Positions 38,564 through 46,552 of a stretch of 64,000 nucleotides of DNA are shown here, piece by piece; the stretch's first letter is position 1, and every line of letters begins with the position of its first letter. Position numbers and translations under genes: made by a program. The notes under the pieces were generated by a model. The model ran no database searches. It was given only the letters and a program-made list of their open reading frames with translations, and was not told where the DNA came from. Source of the DNA: Georgfuchsia toluolica (GTDB lineage Bacteria; Pseudomonadota; Gammaproteobacteria; Burkholderiales; Rhodocyclaceae). The stretch is from positions 124,001 through 188,000 of the forward strand of contig NZ_CAJQUM010000001.1 of the NCBI RefSeq assembly GCF_907163265.1, written 5' to 3'.

Positions 38564-38777
38564 ATGGCAACCAAGGGACTCAATCTGCAAGATTTGTTTC
38601 TGAACGCTTTGCGCCGCGAGCACATTCCAGTATCGATGTTCCTCGTCAATAGCATTAAGCCTTCAAGGCCAAGTGGAATCCTCCGATCAGTATGTGGTTC
38701 TTCTTAAGAATAACGGCACTCAGGTGGTCTATAAGCATGCGATTTCGACAATACTACCCGACGACGCGCTCCGTTAA
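38564..38777 (+). pseudogene. hfq-like gene interrupted by a +1 frameshift
   Basis: From ATG 38564 the frame reads [20 protein letters not shown] followed by [12 protein letters not shown], a clear Hfq Sm1 motif. One base later the other frame continues [20 protein letters not shown] and [18 protein letters not shown], stopping at 38777, with the Hfq Sm2 motif YKHAIST. An extra C at 38660/38661 (AAGCCTT for AAGCTT) breaks it; without it a 70-residue Hfq is complete. The unshifted frame stops early after about 48 codons. AAAGG precedes the ATG. Both halves keep protein-level conservation, so the damage is recent, or it is a sequencing error or programmed shift. It is divergent from typical Hfq and next to an IS remnant. 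Confidence 0.85.
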
Positions 38778-38798
38778 CAGAGCCGGCCCCGTTTGATT

Positions 38799-39195
38799 GG
38801 ACAGGATTTCCACGGAGATAAGTGGAGCCTTGCGGTGTAGCGATATCCACGGCGCGGCCCGCCGAAGGTTCCTCTAGACCGTAGGTGGGTTGCACGGTGG
38901 ATATCGCGCATCATGCAGCGATGCTTTCCTGCGGCAGACTGGCGAAGTAAATCGCATCCGGTGTCTTGCCGTCAAATGACTGATGCGGCCGGCGGATGTT
39001 GTAGAAGTTCAGGTAGGCCCCCAGGCTGGCCTTGGCGATCGATACCGAATCGTAGGCCTTGATGACGCTCTTCCACAGCCGCTCGATGAAGGCGTTGTCG
39101 CGCCAGCAGCCCTTGCCGTCCATGCATGCTCTTGCTCCATTTCATGGCCCTGGCGGGCCGTGGGTTGAGCAAAGCTATCACTTATCTCCCTGTCC
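38799..39195. mobile_element. IS3-type insertion sequence remnant
   Basis: The left side has GGACAGG (38799-38805) and GAGATAAGTG (38815-38824). The right side has the inverse, CACTTATCTC (39179-39188) and CCTGTCC (39189-39195), so the ends look like inverted repeats with a 9-base difference. Between them only the end of a transposase gene remains. The element is internally deleted and cannot move by itself. It follows the broken hfq-like gene by 21 bp and precedes the catabolic island. Confidence 0.62.
38911..39123 (-). pseudogene. IS3-family transposase OrfB, C-terminal fragment
   Basis: The reverse-strand frame reads MDGKGCWRDNAFIERLWKSV then ASLGAYLNFYNIRRPHQSFD. This is the last part of the DDE integrase domain of IS3-family OrfB, with the catalytic Glu region (FIERLW) and the FYN-RRPH signature. 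All upstream catalytic parts are missing, and 70 residues of about 280 remain. It is not functional. Confidence 0.85.
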
Positions 39196-39293
39196 GAATT
39201 CCCGGGGCTGGCTCTGAAGCAGGCTGGGAAACAGAAACGGCTCCAGCTTGAGTCTACCTTTGGCGATCTAGGCGCCTACTGAATCCGCCAGGA

Positions 39294-39725
39294 TTAATTT
39301 TCCGGCGAACTCATTGCAGCCTTATTGACAGCCTGGAGGGTGTTGCGGAACTGATCAATATCGGTTCTGTTTACCCCTGAAAAAATCTCCGTTTCGATTT
39401 GATCGATGATCTTGTCGCAGCGACCAAGAAGGTCGTGGCCCATTGGTGTCAGGCTGACGAGAAGAATTCTCTTGTTATCGGGGTTTTCTTCCTTTGTGAT
39501 CAAGTTGCTCCGCTCAAGGGCGCAGATAGTTTCATTCATCGATTGGGGCGTCACGCTATAGCGCCGCGATATTTCCGCGGACGACAGCGATTTTCTGCCT
39601 CGCAGCATGCTCATCACCGTGTATTTCACCGCCGTCAGTTTGCTTGCGGCAAGTTTGCTGTCGATTTTTTTCCGAAGCGCGTAGTGCAGCCGCGACAAAA
39701 GATAGATGGTACGGGGAGATGCCAT
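39294..39725 (-). CDS. MarR-family transcriptional regulator
   Basis: A 143-residue winged-helix protein: MASPRTIYLLSRLHYALRK at the start, then a DNA-binding segment SSAEISRRYSVTPQSMNETI (about 59-78) and wing KEENPDNKRILLVSLT. I chose ATG 39725 because CGGAG lies 8 bases upstream on that strand; GTG 39746 would leave almost no spacing. It is divergent from the enolase-superfamily gene, and the shared 230-bp spacer holds a promoter and a palindromic site also present before the CoA-transferase gene. It probably senses an aromatic or acyl-CoA-like pathway compound. Confidence 0.88.
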   Translation of the reverse strand: MASPRTIYLLSRLHYALRKKIDSKLAASKLTAVKYTVMSMLRGRKSLSSAEISRRYSVTPQSMNETICALERSNLITKEENPDNKRILLVSLTPMGHDLLGRCDKIIDQIETEIFSGVNRTDIDQFRNTLQAVNKAAMSSPEN

Positions 39726-39860
39726 TCCACAACTCCGTTGGGACACGCCTTGCTAGATTTTTTAAGTATATCAGAAGCCCTGATATTAGCGTTTCCGGAT
39801 ATTGCCGCCGGTTCCTTCCGAGTACCTCGGCAGATTTTCCTGAAGGCGTGTCTCACAGAG

Positions 39861-39911
39861 TTGACAAGATTGGTGGTCATTGGTATTCTTTTCATAAGAT
39901 TCGGGTATACC
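39861..39911 (+). promoter_or_regulatory. Promoter and candidate MarR operator of the first island operon
   Basis: TTGACA (39861-39866), 17 nt, TATTCT (39884-39889). The site GGTATTCTT...GTATACC (39882-39911, 30 nt) covers the -10. The same ends at the same 30-nt length occur at 42476-42505. Bound protein here would block RNA polymerase. Confidence 0.65.
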
Positions 39912-39955
39912 AAATAATATACAATGCATTCCAATCATATCTAGAGGAATAATAC

Positions 39956-41131
39956 ATGAAAATCAACAGGGTCGAGCTTATTCCCATCTCCATCCCGACT
40001 AAGCACGGTGGCACCAAGATGATGAGGGGCATCGCCATGCCGGCGTTTACCGAGAGCTTGGTGTTGAAGTTGCATACCGACGAGGGGGTGATGGGATTCT
40101 CCGAGTGCGGCGATACCTCGTCGTGGTACCAAGGCGAGACGCAGAGCTCGATCATGACCATGATCCGCGACTTCTTCGCGCCGAAGATTCTCCTGGGGGA
40201 GGATCCCACCAAGATCGAGAAGATTGTCGGGCTGATGGACACGATAGCGCGTGACAACAACCAGGCCAAGGCGACGGTGGACTTCGCGCTGCATGACCTG
40301 GTCGGCAAGATCCTCGGCGTGCCGGTCTCGACCCTGCTCGGCGGCAAGACGATAGACCGCATTCCGCTAGGCCTGGTGATCATGGGGGCGACGCCGCAGG
40401 CAGCGGTGGACAAGGCGCTCAAGGTGCTGAAGGCGGGCTTCCACTTCGTCAAGTTCAAGTCCACCACGGTGGTCAAAGATGACATCGCCATTGTCGCCGA
40501 ACTGCGGGCGGCAGTGGGCGATGATGTGGAACTGTTCGTCGACGTCAACGGGGCGTGGACCTACGACCAGGCGCTGGTGGCCATACGCGGCATGGAGAAA
40601 TGCAACCTGTCGAAGATCGAGCAGCCTTTGCCGGAGTGGGACATCGAGGGGATGGCACGGCTGCGCGGCAAGGTGTCGATGCCGATTTATGCCGACGAGT
40701 CGGCGCGCGAGCTGCACCACTTGCACGACATCATCACTAAACGGGCGGCAGACGGACTGATGCTCAAGCTCCAGAAGGCCGGCGGCTTGCTCAAGGCGCA
40801 GCGCTGGCTGACGATGGCACGCTTGGCGAACATGCCGGTGATCTGCGGCTGCATGGCCAGCACGGGGGTCGAGGCGAGTCCGGCGGCACATCTGCTGGCG
40901 GCGAACGAATGGATATCCCGTTTCCCGCAGGAGAACGCTGGGCCGTTGCACCTGCATCAGTGCCTGAACAGCAGGGACATCAAGGACGACCTGGCGCTCA
41001 ATCCGCCGCGCTACGAGGATGGGTTCCTGTATCCGCCAGAAGGTCCCGGCCTTGGCGTCGATCTCAACGAAGAGCTTTTGCAGCGATGGATCACGCCCGG
41101 TAAGAAGATTCAAGTTATCGAGGCCCGATGA
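39956..41131 (+). CDS. Enolase-superfamily enzyme, muconate-cycloisomerase subgroup (paralogue A)
   Basis: A 391-residue protein with capping domain (1-125) and barrel domain. The MLE-subgroup active site is complete: Lys166 and Lys168 (VKFKS), Asp196 (VDVNG), Glu222 (IEQP), Asp247 (ADES) and Lys271 (LMLKLQK), numbered almost as in muconate cycloisomerase. Reactions in the subgroup include cycloisomerisation, dehydration, epimerisation and racemisation via proton abstraction next to a carboxylate. ATG 39956 follows TAGAGGAATAAT. The acyl-CoA dehydrogenase starts 28 nt after it. A close paralogue lies at 59617. Muconate itself is not indicated, since no catechol genes are present. Confidence 0.85.
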   Translation: MKINRVELIPISIPTKHGGTKMMRGIAMPAFTESLVLKLHTDEGVMGFSECGDTSSWYQGETQSSIMTMIRDFFAPKILLGEDPTKIEKIVGLMDTIARDNNQAKATVDFALHDLVGKILGVPVSTLLGGKTIDRIPLGLVIMGATPQAAVDKALKVLKAGFHFVKFKSTTVVKDDIAIVAELRAAVGDDVELFVDVNGAWTYDQALVAIRGMEKCNLSKIEQPLPEWDIEGMARLRGKVSMPIYADESARELHHLHDIITKRAADGLMLKLQKAGGLLKAQRWLTMARLANMPVICGCMASTGVEASPAAHLLAANEWISRFPQENAGPLHLHQCLNSRDIKDDLALNPPRYEDGFLYPPEGPGLGVDLNEELLQRWITPGKKIQVIEAR

Positions 41132-41159
41132 TGGCCGCTCAGCGTATGGAGGAAGGCAA

Positions 41160-42302
41160 ATGAAACCGTATCGATCCCCGTGGATGAACGAGGAACTGGA
41201 TGCACTGCGGGTCACGGCGCGGCGCTTCTTCGAAAAGGAAGTGGCACCTTACGCCGAGAAGTGGCGGCGGCAGGGCAAGATCGACCGCGAGGTGTGGCGT
41301 AAGGCCGGAGAGTTGGGCCTGCTGTGCATGGGCATCGCGGAGAAGTACGGCGGTGGCGGCGGTACCTTCGCCCATGAAGTGGTGATGATCGAGGAGCAGG
41401 CGCGCGTGGCCGACACCGCCTTCCCCTTCGTGCCTGGTAGCTGCGGTGGTCCCTACGGCTTGCTGCGGAGTGGCTCGGACGAGCAGGTCAAGAGGTGGAT
41501 GCCCAAGCTGGCAAGCGGCGAGCACTTTATCGCCGCCTGTATCACCGAGCCCTCCGGCGGTAGCGACGTGCGCAGCCTGCGCGCGACGGCGAAACGCGAG
41601 GGTGACGAGTATGTGATCAACGGTAGCAAGACTTTCATCACGATGGCCAGCCAGGCCGATCTGGCGATGGTCATGGCGCGCGACTCGGAAACCAACGAAT
41701 TGACCTCGTTCATGGTGGAGGTAGCCAAGTCGCCTGGATTCAAGCTCGGGCGGCGGCTGGAGAAGGTAGGCCAGCACGGCATCGACACCCATGAAGTCTT
41801 CCTCGAGGATCTGCGTGTGCCCGCGGAAAATGCCTTGCGCGGGCGCGACCGGGGCTTCGCCTCGGGAGAGATCACCGGTTTCAACCGGGAGCGAGTGGTG
41901 ATTGCTTGCAGCGCGATCGCTACTGCCGAGCGGGCGGTGGAACTGGCGGTGGAATATACCAAGCAGCGCAAGATGTTCGGTCAGACCGAATGGGACTTCC
42001 AGAACACGCGCATCAAACTGGCGGAGTGTGCGACCGAGGCGCGCATTGGTCGGGTCTTCATCGATTACCTGATCAGCCGCGTCATGGCCGGTGAGGTGAT
42101 CGATGGGGCGGAATCGGCCATGGCCAAGACCTGGTGCACGGAGAAGCAGAACCGCATCATTGATGAATGCCTGCAATTTTTCGGTGGTTACGGCTACATG
42201 ATGGAATACCCGATCGCCCAGCTGTTTGTCGATGCGCGCGTGCAAAAGATTTATGGTGGTGCGAACGAGGCGCTCAAGGGCGTCATCGCCAAGGCCCTCT
42301 GA
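41160..42302 (+). CDS. Acyl-CoA dehydrogenase (paralogue A)
   Basis: A 380-residue FAD enzyme with N-terminal helical domain (RSPWMNEELDALRVTARRFF), beta domain with CITEPSGGSDV (about 127-137) and GSKTFIT, and C-terminal FAD/dimer motif ECLQFFGGYGYM (about 338-349) ending IYGGANEALKG, where the Glu may be the catalytic base. It oxidises an acyl-CoA to the 2-enoyl-CoA with electron-transfer flavoprotein as acceptor. I chose ATG 41160 because GGAGGAA lies 6 nt upstream; a frame running back to 41019 is inside the previous gene. About three quarters of its residues match the protein at 43839. Confidence 0.92.
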   Translation: MKPYRSPWMNEELDALRVTARRFFEKEVAPYAEKWRRQGKIDREVWRKAGELGLLCMGIAEKYGGGGGTFAHEVVMIEEQARVADTAFPFVPGSCGGPYGLLRSGSDEQVKRWMPKLASGEHFIAACITEPSGGSDVRSLRATAKREGDEYVINGSKTFITMASQADLAMVMARDSETNELTSFMVEVAKSPGFKLGRRLEKVGQHGIDTHEVFLEDLRVPAENALRGRDRGFASGEITGFNRERVVIACSAIATAERAVELAVEYTKQRKMFGQTEWDFQNTRIKLAECATEARIGRVFIDYLISRVMAGEVIDGAESAMAKTWCTEKQNRIIDECLQFFGGYGYMMEYPIAQLFVDARVQKIYGGANEALKGVIAKAL

Positions 42303-42475
42303 GAACGGTTGCGGGCGGGATAGCGGCCATGGTAAACGCCCGGCGCTGTTCCGTGGCGGTTCGCTGTTTCAGATAAACATGCAGTATTTACGCATGCCGC
42401 TACATTGTTTAGTGATGCCTTATTTTACTTATTGTATATTTTAAATATATTTATGTAACAGATATTGACAATAAT

Positions 42476-42505
42476 GGTATTCTTACTTAGGCTTATAAGT
42501 ATACC
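42476..42505 (+). promoter_or_regulatory. Second copy of the candidate MarR operator, before the CoA-transferase operon
   Basis: GGTATTCTTA-N10-TAAGTATACC has 10-bp arms with one mismatch. Its outer sequence is shared with the 39882 site. It sits in a very AT-rich 230-bp spacer (42303-42534) with TTGACA at 42465-42470 but no well-spaced -10 box. It implies one regulator for both transcription units. Confidence 0.6.
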
Positions 42506-42534
42506 TGATACTAACAACTGAATATGGAGTGGAC

Positions 42535-42573
42535 ATGAAAATCGCAAACTCGGACAAGAAAAACAACCTATGA
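42535..42573 (+). CDS. 12-codon leader cistron overlapping the CoA-transferase start
   Basis: ATG 42535 follows TGGAGTGG and reads MKIANSDKKNNL, ending at TGA 42571-42573, which overlaps the next ATG (ATGA). The CoA-transferase has no ribosome site of its own, so it would be translated by coupling. The peptide is Lys/Asn-rich; any regulatory role is inferred. Confidence 0.45.
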   Translation: MKIANSDKKNNL

Positions 42574-43796
42574 CCCACTTTATGACGACGGGAGGATTGA
42601 AAGGCCTGCGCGTGCTCGATCTCGGACACGCGCTGGCGGCACCGTTCTGCAGCCAGATGCTGGCTGACCATGGCGCCGACGTGATCAAAATTGAACCGCC
42701 CGACGGCGACATGTCGCGTCGCATTGGTCCCTTTACAGATGACGACAATACGCGCGAGTACGGCGGCATGTTTCAGTCATGCAACCGCAATAAGCGTGGC
42801 ATGGTCATCGACTTCAAGAACGCCGAGGGACGGGAAGTTTTTTTAAAGATGGTGGACAATGCCGACGTCCTCATCGAGAACTTTCGCTCCGGCGTGATGG
42901 AACGGCTGGGCCTAAGCTATGAGGTGCTGTCTAAACGCAATCCGCGCCTGGTCTATACCTCGATCCGCGGTTTTGGCGATCCGCGTGGCGGCAAGACTGC
43001 CTATACAGACTGGCCAGCTGTGGACATCGTCGCCCAGGCGATGGGTGGCCTGATGAGCATCACCGGTCCTGATGCAGGTTCGCCAATGCGTGTCGGCGGC
43101 GGCCCCGGCGATACCATACCGGGGCTGTTCGCAGCCTACGCGACCCTGGTGGCGGTACTGGAGTCCCGCATTTCGGGCAAGGGCCAGTATGTAGACGTAT
43201 CCATGATCGACAGCATGGTTGCGCTTTTTGAACCATTGACTGTCACCTACACGTACACCGGCGTACCGGCGCGCCCTGGCGGCAGTCGCATGCCCGGCAT
43301 AGCCCCCTTTGGCCGCGTCGCCACCAAGGACGGCTTCGCCGTCATTGCAGTGTCGGCTGGGCGCGGCTGGGAATTGTGCTGCGAGATTATTGGTCGGACA
43401 GATTTGATTGCCGATCCACGTTTTTCGACCCATGCCGCGCGCGGCGCCAACCCGGACGAGGTCTATGCGGCCATTGAGGAATTTACACGCCAGCATACCT
43501 GCGCCGAGCTGCTCGCCTTGTTCGGCGGCAAGATTCCGTTTGCGCCGGTCTACGATTCCGTGGACATCTTCAATGATCCCTATTTCAAGGTGCGTGAGAT
43601 GCTGCCTCAGGTCGAGCAGCCAGGGTCAAAACGGAAGGTGACCGTGGCCGGCGTGCCACAGAAGCTAAGCCGCACGCCGGGGGGGGTATACCAGCGCGCC
43701 CCGACCCTGGGCGAACATACCGACGACATACTGGGCGAGATCGGCTTGAGTGCCGAGGAGATCGCTTTGTTGCATCAGAGCGGTGCCATTGCCTGA
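42570..43796 (+). CDS. Class III (CaiB/BaiF) CoA-transferase
   Basis: A 408-residue intertwined-dimer CoA-transferase: LKGLRVLDLGHALAAPFCSQ at the start, ADVIKIEPPDGD, FKNAEGREVF, the catalytic Asp region in DWPAVDIVAQAMGGLM (about 149-164), and the C-terminal GEHTDDILGEIG. It moves CoA from a donor such as succinyl-CoA to a carboxylic acid, activating the substrate without ATP. It lies between the two acyl-CoA dehydrogenases, so it likely makes their substrate. Its start is coupled to the 12-codon leader. The acid is unknown. Confidence 0.92.
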   Translation: MTHFMTTGGLKGLRVLDLGHALAAPFCSQMLADHGADVIKIEPPDGDMSRRIGPFTDDDNTREYGGMFQSCNRNKRGMVIDFKNAEGREVFLKMVDNADVLIENFRSGVMERLGLSYEVLSKRNPRLVYTSIRGFGDPRGGKTAYTDWPAVDIVAQAMGGLMSITGPDAGSPMRVGGGPGDTIPGLFAAYATLVAVLESRISGKGQYVDVSMIDSMVALFEPLTVTYTYTGVPARPGGSRMPGIAPFGRVATKDGFAVIAVSAGRGWELCCEIIGRTDLIADPRFSTHAARGANPDEVYAAIEEFTRQHTCAELLALFGGKIPFAPVYDSVDIFNDPYFKVREMLPQVEQPGSKRKVTVAGVPQKLSRTPGGVYQRAPTLGEHTDDILGEIGLSAEEIALLHQSGAIA

Positions 43797-43838
43797 CCTG
43801 AGCCGGAACAAATCGCAAATGCTAGGAGAAATCTGAAG

Positions 43839-44987
43839 ATGACACCGTACCGCTCCCCGTGGATGAATGAAGAGCTGGAGGTCCTGCGCGCAACCGCACG
43901 CCGCTTTTTCGAGAAAGAGGTGGCGGCCCACGACCTACGCTGGCGCAAGAACGGGAAGATAGACCGTGAAGTCTGGCGCAAGGCCGGCGAACTGGGTCTG
44001 CTTTGCATGGGCATTCCCGAAGAGTTCGGCGGCCATGGCGCCAGCTTTGCTCATGAAGTGGTAGTGATCGAAGAACAGTCACGGGTGGCCGACACAGCTC
44101 TCCCCTATGTTCCCGGCAGCTGCGGCGGGCCCTATATGCTGTTGAAGAACGCCACTCGAGAGCAGACGCTGAAGTGGATGCCGAAGCTGGTCAGCGGCGA
44201 GCACTTCATCGCCGTGTGCGTTACCGAGCCGGGTGGCGGTAGCGATGTCGCGGGCATACGCAGCACCGCCCGCCGTGTCGGTGACGAATACGTGATCAAT
44301 GGCAGCAAGACCTTTGTCACCATGGGCAGCCAAGCCGATCTGGCCATCGTCGCTGCGCGCACTGGCGGTCCCGGCAAGGATGGCATGTCCATGTTCATGG
44401 TCGAAGTCGCAAAATCGCCTGGTTTCCAACTTGGGCGCCGGTTGGAAAAAGTCGGCCAGCATTCGATCGATACTCATGAGGTATTTCTCGAGGATCTGCA
44501 CGTACCGGCTGAAAACCTTCTGGGCGGAGTAGAAGGCAAGGCCTTCGCCGGGGCCATGAGCGGTTTTCATCGAGAACGCCTGGTCATCGCCGCAAGCGCC
44601 ATTGCCACCGCCGAGCGGGCAGTTGAACTGACGGTCGAATATGCCAAGCAGCGCCAGATGTTCCAGCAGACCCTGTGGAATTTTCAGAACACCCGCATCA
44701 AGCTGGCCGAGTGTGCAACCGAAGCACGAATCGGACGTGTCTTCCTGGACAGCCTGATCAGCCGTGTACTCGCCGATGATCCCCTGGATGAGGCGACCTC
44801 AGCTATGGCCAAGTGGTGGTGCTCCGACAAGCAGAATCGGATTATCGATGAGTGCCTGCAGTTCTTTGGTGGCTATGGCTACATGATGGAATACCCGATC
44901 GCCAAGCTGTTCGTGGACGCGCGGGTGCAAAAGATTTATGGCGGCGCCAACGAAGCGCTCAAAGGAATCATTGCCAAATCTCTCTGA
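43839..44987 (+). CDS. Acyl-CoA dehydrogenase (paralogue B)
   Basis: This 382-residue enzyme has the same architecture as the one at 41160: TPYRSPWMNEELEVL, CVTEPGGGSDVAG, GSKTFVT, ECLQFFGGYGYMMEYP, IYGGANEALKGII. Differences cluster in the beta-domain loop (AARTGGPGKDGMSMFM) and around FAGAMSGF, which may change substrate or let the pair act as different steps or a hetero-oligomer. ATG 43839 follows TAGGAGAAATCTGAAG. It is 42 nt after the CoA-transferase. Confidence 0.92.
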   Translation: MTPYRSPWMNEELEVLRATARRFFEKEVAAHDLRWRKNGKIDREVWRKAGELGLLCMGIPEEFGGHGASFAHEVVVIEEQSRVADTALPYVPGSCGGPYMLLKNATREQTLKWMPKLVSGEHFIAVCVTEPGGGSDVAGIRSTARRVGDEYVINGSKTFVTMGSQADLAIVAARTGGPGKDGMSMFMVEVAKSPGFQLGRRLEKVGQHSIDTHEVFLEDLHVPAENLLGGVEGKAFAGAMSGFHRERLVIAASAIATAERAVELTVEYAKQRQMFQQTLWNFQNTRIKLAECATEARIGRVFLDSLISRVLADDPLDEATSAMAKWWCSDKQNRIIDECLQFFGGYGYMMEYPIAKLFVDARVQKIYGGANEALKGIIAKSL

Positions 44988-45078
44988 GAGACGCGGCTGG
45001 AACGAGGCAAGGGGTACGAACAAGCGGTCGGGGAATGGTCCCGATCGCAGCATTAATAATAGATAAGGAGGATTGATG

Positions 45079-46539
45079 ATGGCAGCAACCATACTGGGCA
45101 ATCTTGCACAGAAACAAGGATGGATCGGTGGCTGGGCGGACTTGGGCGGCGCTGTCCTCCCGGTCAATGAGCCTGCCACCGGCGAGCTTATGGCCGAGGT
45201 CGCCCTGGCCAATCCTGCTGATGTCAGGCGCGCGGCCAAGGCGGCCCGCGAGGCGCAGTGCGCTTGGGCATCGCTGCCCTTCCTCGACCGGGCGGCGATC
45301 TTTCGCCGCGCTGTCGTGGTGCTGGAACGAGAGCAGGAAGAGCTCGCCAGTTGGATAGTACGCGAGACTGGCGGCATCCTGCCGAAGGCGCAATTTGAAA
45401 TTGGCTCGGTGATCAATCTGCTGCACGAGGCAGCGGCCATGCTGACACAGCCTCGTGGCTTGATCCTGCCGAGCAATGAGGGCACCCTGAGCTACGCGCG
45501 CCGCGTTCCGCACGGCGTGGTTGGCGTGATATCACCGTTCAACTTTCCCTTCCTGCTTTCTGCCCGCGCCTTGTTACCGGCGCTGGCGACCGGCAACGCA
45601 GTGGTGCTCAAGCCCGATCCGCGCACTCCGGTCAGTGGTGGACTGCTCCACGCGCTGTTGTTCGAAGCTGCGGGTCTGCCGGCTAATGTGCTGCAGGTCT
45701 TGCCTGGCGAAGCCGATGCCGGGGAGTCACTGGTTACCGACCCGGACGTCACCATGATCTCCTTTACCGGATCGACAGCTGCCGGACGACGCGTTGGAGA
45801 ACTGGCCGGCAAGCATTTGAAGAAGGTCGCGCTGGAACTCGGTGGCAAGAATTCGATGATCATTCTCGACGATGCCGACCTCGATGCAGCGACTTCCTGC
45901 GGCGCCTTCGCCTCATGGATGCACCAAGGGCAGGTATGCATGAGCGCCGGCCGCCATCTGGTCCATGAGAAGATCGCCGCAGAGTATGTCAAACGCATGA
46001 CGGAAAAGGCCAAGCATCTGCCGGTAGGTGACCCATACCGGGAGAATGTTGCTCTCGGTCCGCTGATCACCGCCAAGCAGGTGGAGAAAGTCACTCGCAT
46101 CGTCACCGAGTCCGTTGCCGCCGGTGCAAGGCTGCAGGCCGGTGGCACCGCCAAGGGTTTGTTCTATAGCCCGACGGTGCTCGACGGCGTTACGCCCGGT
46201 ATGGCGGTGTTCCGCGAAGAGATCTTCGGACCGGTTGTTGCCGTGACCACTTTCTCCACTGACGAGGAGGCAATCCAACTCGCCAACGATACCGAGCACG
46301 GTCTGTCCGCGGGCATCATCTCCAATTCGCTGATGCGGGCCCGGGCAATTGCCGAGCGCCTGAATGTCGGCCTGGTGCACATCAATGACCAAACTGTTCA
46401 GGACGATGGACTGATGCCGATGGGCGGACGTGGCTCCTCAGGTAATGGTTCGCGTCATGGCGGGCCGGCCAACTGGGATGAATTCACCCAGTGGCAGTGG
46501 GTGACCTACAAGAATGCTCCGCCCCCGTACCCGTTCTGA
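45079..46539 (+). CDS. Aldehyde dehydrogenase, benzaldehyde-dehydrogenase-like
   Basis: A 486-residue NAD(P)-dependent enzyme. PFNFPFLLSARALLPALATG (about 153-172) is the cofactor region. The general base Glu is in LELGGKNS (about 256), and the nucleophile Cys is in HQGQVCMSAGR (about 290). The overall pattern resembles XylC/aryl-aldehyde dehydrogenases. Of three adjacent start codons, ATG 45079 has the best spacing (7 nt) from AAGGAGG. It oxidises an aldehyde to the acid, feeding the CoA-transferase. The next dehydrogenase gene follows within 14 nt. Confidence 0.9.
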   Translation: MAATILGNLAQKQGWIGGWADLGGAVLPVNEPATGELMAEVALANPADVRRAAKAAREAQCAWASLPFLDRAAIFRRAVVVLEREQEELASWIVRETGGILPKAQFEIGSVINLLHEAAAMLTQPRGLILPSNEGTLSYARRVPHGVVGVISPFNFPFLLSARALLPALATGNAVVLKPDPRTPVSGGLLHALLFEAAGLPANVLQVLPGEADAGESLVTDPDVTMISFTGSTAAGRRVGELAGKHLKKVALELGGKNSMIILDDADLDAATSCGAFASWMHQGQVCMSAGRHLVHEKIAAEYVKRMTEKAKHLPVGDPYRENVALGPLITAKQVEKVTRIVTESVAAGARLQAGGTAKGLFYSPTVLDGVTPGMAVFREEIFGPVVAVTTFSTDEEAIQLANDTEHGLSAGIISNSLMRARAIAERLNVGLVHINDQTVQDDGLMPMGGRGSSGNGSRHGGPANWDEFTQWQWVTYKNAPPPYPF

Positions 46540-46552
46540 ACCGCGCCTTTTG

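Noticed and set aside
38704-38895. Reverse 63-codon ORF
   Set aside because: It overlaps the conserved second half of the hfq-like gene and the IS end, with no protein-like pattern.
39196-39293. Short forward frame ending in TTTGGCGATCTAGGCGCCTACTGA
   Set aside because: About 25 codons with no recognised family; may be part of a lost insertion but cannot be supported.
39956-41131. Calling this gene catB (muconate cycloisomerase of catechol breakdown)
   Set aside because: Active-site residues fit the subgroup, but no catechol dioxygenase, muconolactone isomerase or CatR-type regulator is present, so the specific function is unsupported.
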